Positions 14,871 to 22,647 of a DNA stretch of 25,801 nt are shown piece by piece. Every line of letters begins with the position of its first letter. Positions within the stretch are counted from its first letter, which is position 1. The notes under the pieces were generated by a model, which worked only from the letters and a program-made list of their open reading frames with translations, searched no databases and was not told where the DNA came from. The stretch covers positions 1 to 25,801 of the forward strand of contig DAIOUL010000034.1 in the NCBI GenBank assembly GCA_036759545.1, written 5' to 3'. This DNA is from 66-474 sp036759545. GTDB lineage: Bacteria > Pseudomonadota > Gammaproteobacteria > Xanthomonadales > Rhodanobacteraceae. The position numbers and the translations under genes were made by a program.

Positions 14871-16238
14871 ATGCAACTGGATTCCCTCACCGCCCTCTCG
14901 CCGCTGGACGGCCGTTACGCCGCGAAGGTGGAAGCGCTGCGGCCAATCTTCAGCGAATACGGCTTGATGCGCCGGCGCGTGCAGGTGGAGATCGAATGGC
15001 TGCTTGCGCTGGCCGCTCACCCGGGAATCGCCGAACTGCCGCCGTTCGACGAACATGCGCGCGCGAAACTGCGTCTGATCGCCGATGACTTTTCGGTCAC
15101 GGATGCGGCGCAGATCAAGGAACTGGAAGCGACGACCAATCACGACGTCAAGGCGGTCGAGTACTTCATCAAGGAAGATCTCGGTGACGATGCAACACTC
15201 GAGCGGGCGCAGGAATTCGTGCACTTCGCCTGCACTTCCGAAGACATCAACAACCTCGCCTACGCATTGATGCTGCGCGACGCGCGCGACTCGGTGTTGT
15301 TGCCGGCGCTGGATGCGGCGATCTCCAAACTGCGCGAACTGGCACACGCGCATGCGGCGCTGCCAATGCTGTCTCGCACGCACGGCCAGACCGCGTCTCC
15401 GACGACGCTGGGCAAGGAATTCGCCAACGTCGCTGCGCGGCTGCAGCGCCAGCGCGCGCAACTCGCGCGAATCGAAATTCCAGGCAAACTCAACGGCGCG
15501 GTCGGCAATTTCAACGCGCACGTCGCGGCATATCCGGATATGGACTGGCGCGCGTTGTCGAAGCGGTTCGTCGAATCGCTCGGCCTGCAATGGAACGAGC
15601 ACACCACCCAAATCGAACCGCACGACGGTATCGCCGAACTCTGCGACTGCGTGCGCCGCATCAACACCATCCTGATCGATCTTGCACGCGATGCATGGGG
15701 CTACATCTCTCTCGGCTACTTCAGACAACAACTGAAGGCCGGCGAAGTCGGATCCTCGACGATGCCGCACAAGGTCAATCCGATCGATTTCGAAAATGCC
15801 GAAGGCAATTTCGGCGTCGCGAACGCGCTGTTCGCGCATTTTTCCGAAAAGCTGCCGATCAGCCGCTGGCAGCGCGACCTTACCGATTCGACCGTACTGC
15901 GGGCGCTGAGCACGGCGTTCGGACACACATTGATCGCGCTCGATTCGCTGCAACGGGGCCTGGGCAAGTTGCAGGTGGACGAGGCTCGCATCGCCGCCGA
16001 TCTGGATGCGAGCTGGGAAGTGCTGGCCGAAGCGATCCAGACCGTGATGCGCCGCCACGGCCTACCCGAACCGTACGAACAACTGAAGGCATTGACGCGC
16101 GGCAAGGGCATTACGCGCGAATCGTTGCGCGAATTCATCGCTTCGCTGGAGTTGCCGGCCGATGCGAAGCAGCGTCTGCTGGAACTCACGCCTGCAAGTT
16201 ACACCGGCCTTGCCGCGCAGCTCGCGCACGACATCTGA
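14871..16238 (+). CDS. purB: Adenylosuccinate lyase
   Basis: This 455-residue enzyme acts twice in purine synthesis, splitting fumarate from SAICAR and from adenylosuccinate. The N-terminus MQLDSLTALSPLDGRY aligns with the first residues of E. coli PurB (MELSSLTAVSPVDGRY), so the ATG at 14871 is preferred over the in-frame ATG at 14838. The superfamily signature SSTMPHKVNP has its serines at 295-296, matching the catalytic Ser295 of E. coli PurB. The TSEDINNLAYAL and SRTHGQTASPTTLGKE segments are also intact. The LytTR regulator gene starts only 10 bases after the stop, so co-transcription is likely although the functions look unrelated. Confidence 0.97.
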   Translation: MQLDSLTALSPLDGRYAAKVEALRPIFSEYGLMRRRVQVEIEWLLALAAHPGIAELPPFDEHARAKLRLIADDFSVTDAAQIKELEATTNHDVKAVEYFIKEDLGDDATLERAQEFVHFACTSEDINNLAYALMLRDARDSVLLPALDAAISKLRELAHAHAALPMLSRTHGQTASPTTLGKEFANVAARLQRQRAQLARIEIPGKLNGAVGNFNAHVAAYPDMDWRALSKRFVESLGLQWNEHTTQIEPHDGIAELCDCVRRINTILIDLARDAWGYISLGYFRQQLKAGEVGSSTMPHKVNPIDFENAEGNFGVANALFAHFSEKLPISRWQRDLTDSTVLRALSTAFGHTLIALDSLQRGLGKLQVDEARIAADLDASWEVLAEAIQTVMRRHGLPEPYEQLKALTRGKGITRESLREFIASLELPADAKQRLLELTPASYTGLAAQLAHDI

Positions 16239-16248
16239 ATCGGAAGCG

Positions 16249-17130
16249 ATGGCAACGAGGTCTTCATCCATCACGTCTCTCACGCAAGCCGGCGTCCGGC
16301 GCCGCGTGTTGATCTGGCAGGTGGCGATCTTCGGCAGCATCGTCGCCGCGATCTGCACCATGAACGTGTTCACCGCGCTCGCCGATCACGCACGCGACGG
16401 CGTGCCGCTGCGATGGTGGGAGCCGGTGCTGTGGGAATACTCCAGCGCAGCGATGATCTGGCTGCTGATTCCCTGCATTGCCTGGCTGTACTGGCGCGCA
16501 CCGATCACGGCGCAGACCTGGCGCTGGGCCGTGCCGCTGCATCTTGCTGTCACACCACTGTTCTCGCTGGTGCACGTGGGCGGCATGGTGCTGTTGCGCA
16601 AGATCGGATACGCATTGCTGCACCAGCACTACCGCTTCGGCCCATGGATCACCGACTGGATCTACGAATACCGCAAGGACGTCGTCACCTACGGACTGAT
16701 CCTCGCCGGCCTGCAGGCGTTCCGCATTTACCGCCTGTGGCTGGAGAGCCACCGCGCGGCGCCGACGCTTCCCGCCGCGGAAACAGGAAGCCCCGAATCG
16801 GTGCCGCTGCACCGATTGGTGGTGAAGAAACTCAACCGCGAATTCATCCTCAACACCACCGACATCGACCGTATCGACGCGGATGGCAATTACGTCACCA
16901 TCCACGCACAAGGCAGCACTTACCCGCTGCGCGAATCGATGGCTGCGCTGGAGCGCAAGCTCGATCCGAAATGCTTCGTGCGGGTGCATCGCGGCCACAT
17001 CGTCAATCTGGACCGCATCCGGGAAATCCAGCCGTGGGACGGCGGCGACTACCGCATCTTCCTGAAGGACGGCAGTTGCATCAATTTCAGCCGGCGCTAT
17101 CGCAGCCGCTTGCCGCAGTTGTTCAACTGA
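16249..17130 (+). CDS. Membrane-anchored LytTR-family transcriptional regulator
   Basis: This 293-residue protein has four predicted membrane segments (about 20-42, 63-84, 92-118 and 142-165). A short cytoplasmic linker and a C-terminal LytTR DNA-binding domain (about 188-293) follow. The domain shows its usual landmarks: IDRIDADGNYVTIHA, YPLRESMAALERKLDP, FVRVHRGHIVNLDRI and the closing FSRRYRSRL. There is no receiver domain, so it probably senses a membrane signal directly rather than through a histidine kinase. The start at 16249 is chosen because GGAAG precedes it and it clears the purB stop by 10 bases. The ORF could extend back into purB, but that is unlikely. Downstream lies a pair of 16-bp direct repeats in front of a PQQ dehydrogenase gene, a possible target. 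Confidence 0.9.
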   Translation: MATRSSSITSLTQAGVRRRVLIWQVAIFGSIVAAICTMNVFTALADHARDGVPLRWWEPVLWEYSSAAMIWLLIPCIAWLYWRAPITAQTWRWAVPLHLAVTPLFSLVHVGGMVLLRKIGYALLHQHYRFGPWITDWIYEYRKDVVTYGLILAGLQAFRIYRLWLESHRAAPTLPAAETGSPESVPLHRLVVKKLNREFILNTTDIDRIDADGNYVTIHAQGSTYPLRESMAALERKLDPKCFVRVHRGHIVNLDRIREIQPWDGGDYRIFLKDGSCINFSRRYRSRLPQLFN

Positions 17131-17145
17131 ACTGATCCTCAGTTG
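17124..17145. terminator. Weak inverted repeat at the end of the LytTR gene
   Basis: CAACTGA (17124-17130, including the stop codon) and TCAGTTG (17139-17145) are a perfect 7-bp inverted repeat around eight bases. There is no T-run, so a terminator role is uncertain. Confidence 0.3.
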
Positions 17146-17181
17146 GCGCCGCTCGTCACCGCTTCGCGCCGTTTGTCACCG
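17146..17181 (+). promoter_or_regulatory. Pair of 16-bp direct repeats, candidate LytTR-binding site
   Basis: GCGCCGCTCGTCACCG (17146-17161) and GCGCCGTTTGTCACCG (17166-17181) agree at 14 of 16 positions and are 20 bp apart start to start, about two helical turns. LytTR domains are known to bind paired direct repeats with roughly 21-bp periodicity. The repeats lie between the LytTR gene and the PQQ dehydrogenase start, about 60-95 bases upstream of the latter. Binding is inferred from layout only. Confidence 0.5.
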
Positions 17182-17241
17182 ATGGTGTTGCCGAACGGTA
17201 TTCCGGTCCGCAATCTCAAGCGGTCATCCCGGAGGTGGATC

Positions 17242-19194
17242 ATGCGACTAGCCTGCTCCTTGACTGTGATCGCGGCCATGGTTTCGCTGGGCGGCTGCAG
17301 CGCCGTGTCGGCACCGACCGCGCCGGTGGAGGATACGGGCTGGACGTACTACGGCGGCGATCCCGGCGGTTCGCGCTACTCGCGGGCGGCGCAGATCACG
17401 CCCGAGAACGTGGACCGATTGCAGGTCGCCTGGACCTTCCGCACGGGCGAGCACGGCGAAGGTTTTCCGGACGACGCGTGGGCCGACCACATGACCTGGG
17501 AAGCCACGCCGATCCTCTACGACGGCGCGCTGTATTTCACCACTTCCGAAACGAATGTCGTCGCGATCAATGCCGCGACCGGCAAGCTGCGCTGGCGGCA
17601 CGATTCGCACGTGCCGAGGATCAACTATTCGGATGCGGCTTCGCGCGGCGTCTCGTTGTGGGTCGATCCGCAATCGCAACCCGATGCGCCTTGCCACGCG
17701 CGCATCTTCGCGCCGGTATTGGACAGCAAGCTGTTGGCGCTGGATGCGAAAACCGGCAAGCCGTGCGCGGACTTTGCCGATCACGGCGCGCTCGAACTCT
17801 TGAACGGCATCCATTCGACTTGGGAACCCGGAGACAAATGGCGCGATTACCTCGTCACGTCGCCGCCGGTGGTGATCGACGGCAAGATCATCATCGGCTC
17901 CTCGGTCGGCGACAACCGTGGCGTGGAACTGGAACATGGAACGGTTCGCGCCTACGACGCGCGCAGCGGAAAATTCCTGTGGGGCTGGGATCCCATTCCA
18001 CGCGATCCATCCGATCCTATGTATTCGCAATGGAGTGCGCAGGCCGCGCAGGTCACCGGCGCAGGGAACGCGTGGGCGCCGCTGTCGGCCGATCCCGCGC
18101 GGCATCTGGTGTTCGTGCCGACCGGATCGGCCAGCCCGGACTTTTTCGGTGGCCTGCGTCCCGGCGATAACCGCTGGGCCGATTCGGTCGTCGCGCTGAA
18201 TGCAAACACCGGCAAACCGGTCTGGGCGTATCAACTGGTGCATCACGACTTGTGGGATTACGACGCGGCTTCGCAACCTTCGCTGGTACAACTGCAACAC
18301 GATGGCCGCATGATCCCCGCGGTGATCCAGCCTTCCAAGATGGGCATGCTGTTCACGTTCGATCGCACCAGCGGGACGCCGGTCTTTCCGATCACCGAAA
18401 AACCCGTGCCGCAGGATGGCGCGCCGGGTGAAGTGACATCGAAGACGCAGCCGTTTCCCGCCGCGCCCGCGCCGCTGGTGCGGCAAGGGCCGGTGACGGG
18501 AAACGATCTCGCGCACATCTCGATGGGATGCCATCTCGAACGCTACAAATCCGAAGGCATCTATACGCCACCCAGCGTGCAGGGCAGCATCGAGCAGCCC
18601 GGTTATGCCGGCGGCGTGGAATGGGGCGGACTGGCGTTCGATCCGCAAAAGCAGGTCGCGGTGGTGAACACCAACGACATCGCCATGCTGGTCGCGCTGG
18701 TGCCGCGCGATCAATTCGACGCGCAAAGCGATTCGAAGGAATACGACGGCTGGGATTTTTCGCGGATGCGCGGCGCGCCGTACGGCATGCGGCGCAAGAC
18801 TTGGCAATCGTCGCTCGGCACGCCCTGCGTCAAGCCGCCGTGGGGCGAACTCTCCGCGATCGACATGCGCAACGGCAAACGCCTGTGGCAGGTGCCGCTG
18901 GGCAACGCGGTGTTGAACCACTGGAACCTCGGCGTGCCCGGCATGGGTGGGCCAATCGTCACCGCATCCGGTGTGATCTTCGTCGCGGCCACGATGGACG
19001 ATGACATTCGCGCATTCGACGAGCGCGACGGCAAAATGCTGTGGCAATACAAATTGCCGGCGGGCGGACAAGCCACACCGATGACCTACGCGATCAACGG
19101 AAAACAATACCTGGTGATCGTCGCCGGCGGCCATGGGCCGTTGAAAACTCCGCGCGGCGATTACGTGATCGCGTTCGCGCTGCCTTCGCAGTAG
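17242..19194 (+). CDS. PQQ-dependent dehydrogenase, lipoprotein form
   Basis: This 650-residue quinoprotein should oxidise a sugar or alcohol in the periplasm and pass electrons to the respiratory chain. A lipoprotein signal (MRLACSLTVIAAMVSLGGC) takes the place of the N-terminal membrane helices found in E. coli Gcd. The rest is a beta-propeller with repeated WxW-type blades, such as VVAINAATGKLRW, VRAYDARSGKFLWGW and IRAFDERDGKMLWQY. The HHDLWDYD motif puts an aspartate at 339, and the lysine of QPSK is at 366. The 27-residue gap equals that between catalytic Asp466 and Lys493 of E. coli Gcd, supporting an active enzyme. The start at 17242 follows GGAGGT by five bases. A TTG-initiated extension to 17143 would swallow the direct repeats and is rejected. 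The substrate is unknown. Confidence 0.9.
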   Translation: MRLACSLTVIAAMVSLGGCSAVSAPTAPVEDTGWTYYGGDPGGSRYSRAAQITPENVDRLQVAWTFRTGEHGEGFPDDAWADHMTWEATPILYDGALYFTTSETNVVAINAATGKLRWRHDSHVPRINYSDAASRGVSLWVDPQSQPDAPCHARIFAPVLDSKLLALDAKTGKPCADFADHGALELLNGIHSTWEPGDKWRDYLVTSPPVVIDGKIIIGSSVGDNRGVELEHGTVRAYDARSGKFLWGWDPIPRDPSDPMYSQWSAQAAQVTGAGNAWAPLSADPARHLVFVPTGSASPDFFGGLRPGDNRWADSVVALNANTGKPVWAYQLVHHDLWDYDAASQPSLVQLQHDGRMIPAVIQPSKMGMLFTFDRTSGTPVFPITEKPVPQDGAPGEVTSKTQPFPAAPAPLVRQGPVTGNDLAHISMGCHLERYKSEGIYTPPSVQGSIEQPGYAGGVEWGGLAFDPQKQVAVVNTNDIAMLVALVPRDQFDAQSDSKEYDGWDFSRMRGAPYGMRRKTWQSSLGTPCVKPPWGELSAIDMRNGKRLWQVPLGNAVLNHWNLGVPGMGGPIVTASGVIFVAATMDDDIRAFDERDGKMLWQYKLPAGGQATPMTYAINGKQYLVIVAGGHGPLKTPRGDYVIAFALPSQ

Positions 19195-19198
19195 ACAA

Positions 19199-19224
19199 CG
19201 GACGGCCGGCGAACCGGCCGTCCG
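19199..19224. terminator. GC-rich hairpin between convergent genes, probable bidirectional terminator
   Basis: CGGACGGCCGG (19199-19209) and CCGGCCGTCCG (19214-19224) form a perfect 11-bp stem with a CGAA tetraloop. It starts five bases after the PQQ dehydrogenase stop and lies 10 bases beyond the GST stop on the other strand. There is no T-run on either side, so termination is inferred from position and stability. Confidence 0.6.
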
Positions 19225-19234
19225 GAGATGAAGA

Positions 19235-19858
19235 TCAAGCCGCAGCGCTGCGCTTGATCAAGCCTTCTTCCTGCATCGCAGCCTGCACGGCCGGCCGCGC
19301 GGCCACGCGCTGCTGGAATGCATTCAGCGCCTTGAACGCGGACAGATCGAAATCGACGTGCCGCGCCCAGTTGGTGACGGTGAACAGATACGCATCCGCC
19401 ACGCTGAAGTGGTCGCCGAGCAGCCAGGTCTGCTTCGCGAGGACGCCGTCGAGCAACGCATAGCGCTTGCGCAGATATTCCTTGCGCTCCGCGCGCGTCT
19501 GTTCGGGCGTGTCGGACTTGAACAGCGGGCTGTAGGTCTTGTGAATTTCCGAGTTGATGTAACCCAGCATCTCCTGCAGGCGGTAGCGCGCGGGCGTGCC
19601 GTTCGCCGCCGCCAGTCCCTTTTCCGGTTTCAGATCAGCCAGGTACTGCACGATGGCCGGCCCCTCGGTCAGCACCTCGCCGCTGTCCAGTTCCAGTGCC
19701 GGCACGTAGCCCTTGGGATTGATCTGCCAGAAATCGCGCCCGGACTCTGTGCGTTTGGCCTGCGTGTCCACCTTCTCCAGTTCCAGCGCGAGGCCGAGTT
19801 CGCGCGCCACGATGTGCGGAGAAAGCGAGCACGCGCCCGGCGAGTAATAGAGCTTCAT
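19235..19858 (-). CDS. gstA: Beta-class glutathione S-transferase
   Basis: This 207-residue cytosolic enzyme conjugates or transfers glutathione to electrophiles. It closely resembles E. coli GstA along its length: MKLYYSPGACSLSPHI with the beta-class cysteine C10, NPKGYVPALELDSGEVLTEGPAI of the thioredoxin-like domain (about 1-80), the histidine in INSEIHKTYSPLF (about 106), and SVADAYLFTV in the helical domain. The start at 19858 has AAGGAG six bases upstream, and the in-frame extension to 19933 would cross the regulatory repeats. It is divergent from an HxlR-type regulator across a region full of repeated GGTWWCC-like motifs, so it is probably controlled by that regulator in response to an electrophile or redox signal. 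Confidence 0.93.
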   Translation of the reverse strand: MKLYYSPGACSLSPHIVARELGLALELEKVDTQAKRTESGRDFWQINPKGYVPALELDSGEVLTEGPAIVQYLADLKPEKGLAAANGTPARYRLQEMLGYINSEIHKTYSPLFKSDTPEQTRAERKEYLRKRYALLDGVLAKQTWLLGDHFSVADAYLFTVTNWARHVDFDLSAFKALNAFQQRVAARPAVQAAMQEEGLIKRSAAA

Positions 19859-19896
19859 GGAATCTCCTTGAAAGGCCGTCACCCTGACGGCGTCCG

Positions 19897-19977
19897 GGTA
19901 TCCTACAGCTACTTGGTTACTATTTGATACCACCTAACACCTGGTTACCTGTAGAATGTGGTATCCCTCCGGTTACC
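19897..19977. promoter_or_regulatory. Array of six GGTWWCC-like motifs between the GST and HxlR genes
   Basis: The motif occurs as GGTATCC (19897-19903), GGTTAC (19915-19920), GATACC on the other strand (19926-19931), GGTTACC (19943-19949), GGTATCC (19960-19966) and GGTTACC (19971-19977). The second and third form an inverted repeat around TATTT. CTACAG (19903-19908) and CTGTAG (19949-19954) are a further inverted pair. A TAGAAT at 19952-19957 could be a -10 for the regulator gene. This density looks like an operator array for the adjacent HxlR-type protein. Confidence 0.55.
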
Positions 19978-19994
19978 ACGGGTCGTCGATCGCC

Positions 19995-20390
19995 ATGGGC
20001 CTGCCGCTCAGAAAAAGCCGGGTCGCCGCACCGCCGCCGGCCTGTCCGCTCACGGAAACGCTGTCGCTGCTGCGCGGCGCTTGGGCGCCGAACGTGGTCT
20101 GGTACCTCAGCGCGGGACCGCGCCGCTTCGGCGAACTGCGTCATGACATCCCGCGCATTTCGGCGCGCGTGCTGAGTGCACGCCTGCACGAATTGGAATC
20201 GCGCGGCCTCGTTACGCGGCGCGTGCTGGATACGTCGCCGCCTTCGGCCGAATATGCACTCACGGAACTCGGCCGCGATCTGCTGCCGGCGATCGACGCG
20301 CTGGCCAACGTCGGCCGCAAGTTGATCCAGCAGTGGGAAAAGAACGGTGACGCGCACCCGCCGCCGCGTGCCGGGAAGCGGCGCCGATGA
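19995..20390 (+). CDS. HxlR-family transcriptional regulator
   Basis: This 131-residue winged-helix DNA-binding protein has the HxlR pattern: an N-terminal cysteine followed by P (ACPLTETLSLLRGAWAPNVVWYL), then RRFGELRHDIPRISARVLSARLHELESRGLVTR, and EYALTELGRDLLPAIDAL. In several HxlR relatives (YodB, HypR) the N-terminal cysteine senses electrophiles or disulphide stress, which would suit control of the divergent GST gene; this is inference. The in-frame ATG at 19956 would add 13 residues read through repeated operator-like motifs. I prefer 19995, although neither start has a clear Shine-Dalgarno sequence. The stop overlaps the next gene as ATGA. The tail is strongly basic (KRRR). Confidence 0.85.
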   Translation: MGLPLRKSRVAAPPPACPLTETLSLLRGAWAPNVVWYLSAGPRRFGELRHDIPRISARVLSARLHELESRGLVTRRVLDTSPPSAEYALTELGRDLLPAIDALANVGRKLIQQWEKNGDAHPPPRAGKRRR

Positions 20391-21574
20391 CGCAGCCGCC
20401 GCTGGAGGTGCGCGGCAGCGTGCGGCTGCCGCTGGGCATGCCGGCTGCTCGTTTTCTGCGCGACTGCTGGCAGAAGCGGCCGCTGCTGATCCGCAATGCA
20501 TTCCCCGGTTTCGCTCCGCCGTTGTCGCCTGACGATCTGGCCGGGTTGGCCTGCATGGAAAGCGCGCTATCGCGGATCGTGCTGCACGATGCGCGCGGCG
20601 ATGCATGGACTCTGCGCACCGGCCCGTTTTCCGAATCCGATTTCGCGATGCTTCCGGAATCGCACTGGACCCTGCTGGTGCAGGATGTCGACAAATGGGA
20701 TGCGGATGTCGCTGTCCTGCTCGACCGTTTCGGTTTCCTGCCGAGCTGGCGCATCGACGACGTGATGGTGAGCTACGCCACCGATGGCGGCGGCGTCGGT
20801 GCTCACGTCGATCAATATGATGTGTTCCTGCTGCAGGCTGCCGGACAGCGGCGCTGGCGCATCAGCACCGATCCGCGCGCGTCACATGAATTCCGCGATG
20901 ACGTCGAATTGAAACTGCTGCGCGAGTTCCGTCCGACCCTCGAATGGACGCTCGATTCCGGCGACATGCTGTATCTGCCGCCCGGAATTCCGCACGAAGG
21001 AATCGCCGTCGGCGATTGCATGACGTTTTCGATCGGGATGCGCGCACCGTCCAGCGCGGAACTGCTGGTTGCGTTCTCCGAACAGGTCGCGGCCGACCTG
21101 CCGGAGTCACAGCGCTATGCCGATCCCGATTTACGGCCTGCAAACCAGTTCGGTGAAATCGATGACGACGCATTGCGACGTGCGCGTGCGGCACTCGGAG
21201 CCGCCGCACAAATGATGGACGCAGAAACGTTCGCGAATTTCTTCGGCCGTTTCATCACGGCTTATCGCGGAACACACGGGGTGACGCCGCCAAAACGCAA
21301 AACGCGCGCGGAAAAACTCGCCCTCGAGTTGCCGAATAGCGTTTTCCGGCGCAATCCCTGGAGCCGCTTTGCCTGGCGGCGTGCGGGGCACGGCGCGATC
21401 GTGTATGTCTCCGGAGAGCAATACGCATGTCCCGTCGCGTGGGCGCAGGTGCTATGCAGACGCGAACGCACGCTGGATGGCGCACAGCTCGCGAAACTGC
21501 CATCACAAAGCGCGGGTGTGACGCTGTTGACGGATTTGCTCAACGCGGGAACTCTGTCTCGGCACAAACGCTGA
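20387..21574 (+). CDS. roxA: RoxA/YcfD-like ribosomal oxygenase (uL16 arginine hydroxylase), JmjC-type cupin
   Basis: This 395-residue iron- and 2-oxoglutarate-dependent oxygenase is of the type that hydroxylates an arginine of ribosomal protein L16. The cupin/JmjC core spans about 90-225. Its metal-binding triad is visible: H140 and D142 in GAHVDQYDVFLLQ and the distal H203 in PPGIPHEG. After it come a helical dimerisation region (about 230-300) and a C-terminal winged-helix-like domain (about 300-395), as in E. coli YcfD (373 residues). The start overlaps the HxlR regulator stop as ATGA, so the two are co-expressed, an unusual partner for this gene. The assignment to ribosomal oxygenase rests on family resemblance, and the exact substrate is inferred. 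Confidence 0.9.
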   Translation: MTQPPLEVRGSVRLPLGMPAARFLRDCWQKRPLLIRNAFPGFAPPLSPDDLAGLACMESALSRIVLHDARGDAWTLRTGPFSESDFAMLPESHWTLLVQDVDKWDADVAVLLDRFGFLPSWRIDDVMVSYATDGGGVGAHVDQYDVFLLQAAGQRRWRISTDPRASHEFRDDVELKLLREFRPTLEWTLDSGDMLYLPPGIPHEGIAVGDCMTFSIGMRAPSSAELLVAFSEQVAADLPESQRYADPDLRPANQFGEIDDDALRRARAALGAAAQMMDAETFANFFGRFITAYRGTHGVTPPKRKTRAEKLALELPNSVFRRNPWSRFAWRRAGHGAIVYVSGEQYACPVAWAQVLCRRERTLDGAQLAKLPSQSAGVTLLTDLLNAGTLSRHKR

Positions 21575-21620
21575 ACGGGGCATACAATGACGGCTCTAAC
21601 GAACGCCAGAGCTGCCGTCC

Positions 21621-22598
21621 ATGGCGAAGAGCTCCGTGATCCGCGACGATTTCTCACTGGAAACCGCCGACTGGGGCAACGACCGCGACCGCGCAGACTT
21701 GTGCGCGCTGCGCGAAGAAGTCTTCGTGCGCGAGCAGAATGTGCCGCCCGAGATGGAAGTGGACGATGACGATCCGCGCAGCACCCACGTGCTGGCGCGC
21801 GGACCGGATCAGGCGCCCGTGGGCACCGGCCGCCTCACCGCCGACGGCAAGATCGGACGAATGGCGGTGCTGCCGGACTGGCGCCGCTCCGGCGTGGGCG
21901 CGTCGATATTGCGGCTGCTGCTGGAACAGGCGCGTGCGCGCGGGTTGCGCGAAGTGCAACTGCACGCGCAGACGGATGCCGCCGGTTTTTATGTCAAGCA
22001 CGGATTCGAATTCGGCGGCGAGGAATTCGAGGAGGCCGGCATTCCGCATCGGCTGATGCGGGTGCAACTGGATGCCCTGCCTGCGCCGCCGCGTCCACCG
22101 CCGCTGCCACGTCCAGCCGCGCGGGTGCTCAGCGTGCAGACCCGCGAACAATTGATCGAAGCCACGCTCACGGTGCTGCGCGGTGCGCGCCACGTGCTGC
22201 GGATTCTCGTACGTGAGCTCGATCCGGTGCTGCTGAATGATTCGGCCTGCCTGGTCGAACTGCGCCGCATCGCGATTTCCGGACGCGGCGCGTCCATCCG
22301 CGTGATCGCACAGAGTATCGAGTGCGCGCAGCGCGAAGGAAACCGCATGCTGGAGCTGGCGCAGAGACTGCCGTCGGTGATCCAGTTCCGCCGGCCGGTC
22401 GAGGATGTGGATTGCGAGTACCCTTCCGCGTTCATGTGCACCGATGTCGGCGCGTACCTGTTTCGTCCGATAGCACAGCGGATGGAAAGCGTCGGGTCGA
22501 CTTGCGCGCCCGGCCGCGCCGCGCAACTGGAAGCGCTGTTCGAGCAGGTCTGGGAACGCTCCGAACCGATGAGCGAGCTGCGGCCGCTGGGGTTGTAG
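21621..22598 (+). CDS. GNAT acetyltransferase with an additional C-terminal domain
   Basis: This 325-residue two-domain protein starts with an ElaA/YjcF-like GNAT fold (about 5-152). The acetyl-CoA binding loop is RRSGVG at 88-93, after GRMAVLPDW, and the C-terminal strand is AAGFYVKHGFEFGG. A proline-rich hinge (about 153-172) leads to a second domain (about 175-318) with SVQTREQLIEATLTVLRGARHVLRILVRELDPVLL. That domain is known to me from similar GNAT proteins of Xanthomonadales, where it is annotated only as a domain of unknown function (I recall DUF7931). It has the alternating strand/helix look of phospholipase-D-like folds but no HKD motif. The acetyl acceptor is unknown. It begins 46 bases after roxA, with no good Shine-Dalgarno sequence. 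Confidence 0.87.
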   Translation: MAKSSVIRDDFSLETADWGNDRDRADLCALREEVFVREQNVPPEMEVDDDDPRSTHVLARGPDQAPVGTGRLTADGKIGRMAVLPDWRRSGVGASILRLLLEQARARGLREVQLHAQTDAAGFYVKHGFEFGGEEFEEAGIPHRLMRVQLDALPAPPRPPPLPRPAARVLSVQTREQLIEATLTVLRGARHVLRILVRELDPVLLNDSACLVELRRIAISGRGASIRVIAQSIECAQREGNRMLELAQRLPSVIQFRRPVEDVDCEYPSAFMCTDVGAYLFRPIAQRMESVGSTCAPGRAAQLEALFEQVWERSEPMSELRPLGL

Positions 22599-22647
22599 AA
22601 ACCGGGCAGGCGCACCCTAGGCCGACTGTCACCTCGCGGGTCGAGCA

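Noticed and set aside
17143..17241. TTG-initiated extension of the PQQ dehydrogenase
   Set aside because: It would put 33 residues before a complete lipoprotein signal and translate through the direct repeats. The ATG at 17242 has GGAGGT in front.
17248..19134. 628-codon minus-strand open frame opposite the PQQ dehydrogenase gene
   Set aside because: Antisense shadow of a clearly real gene. Composition is atypical and no motif is present.
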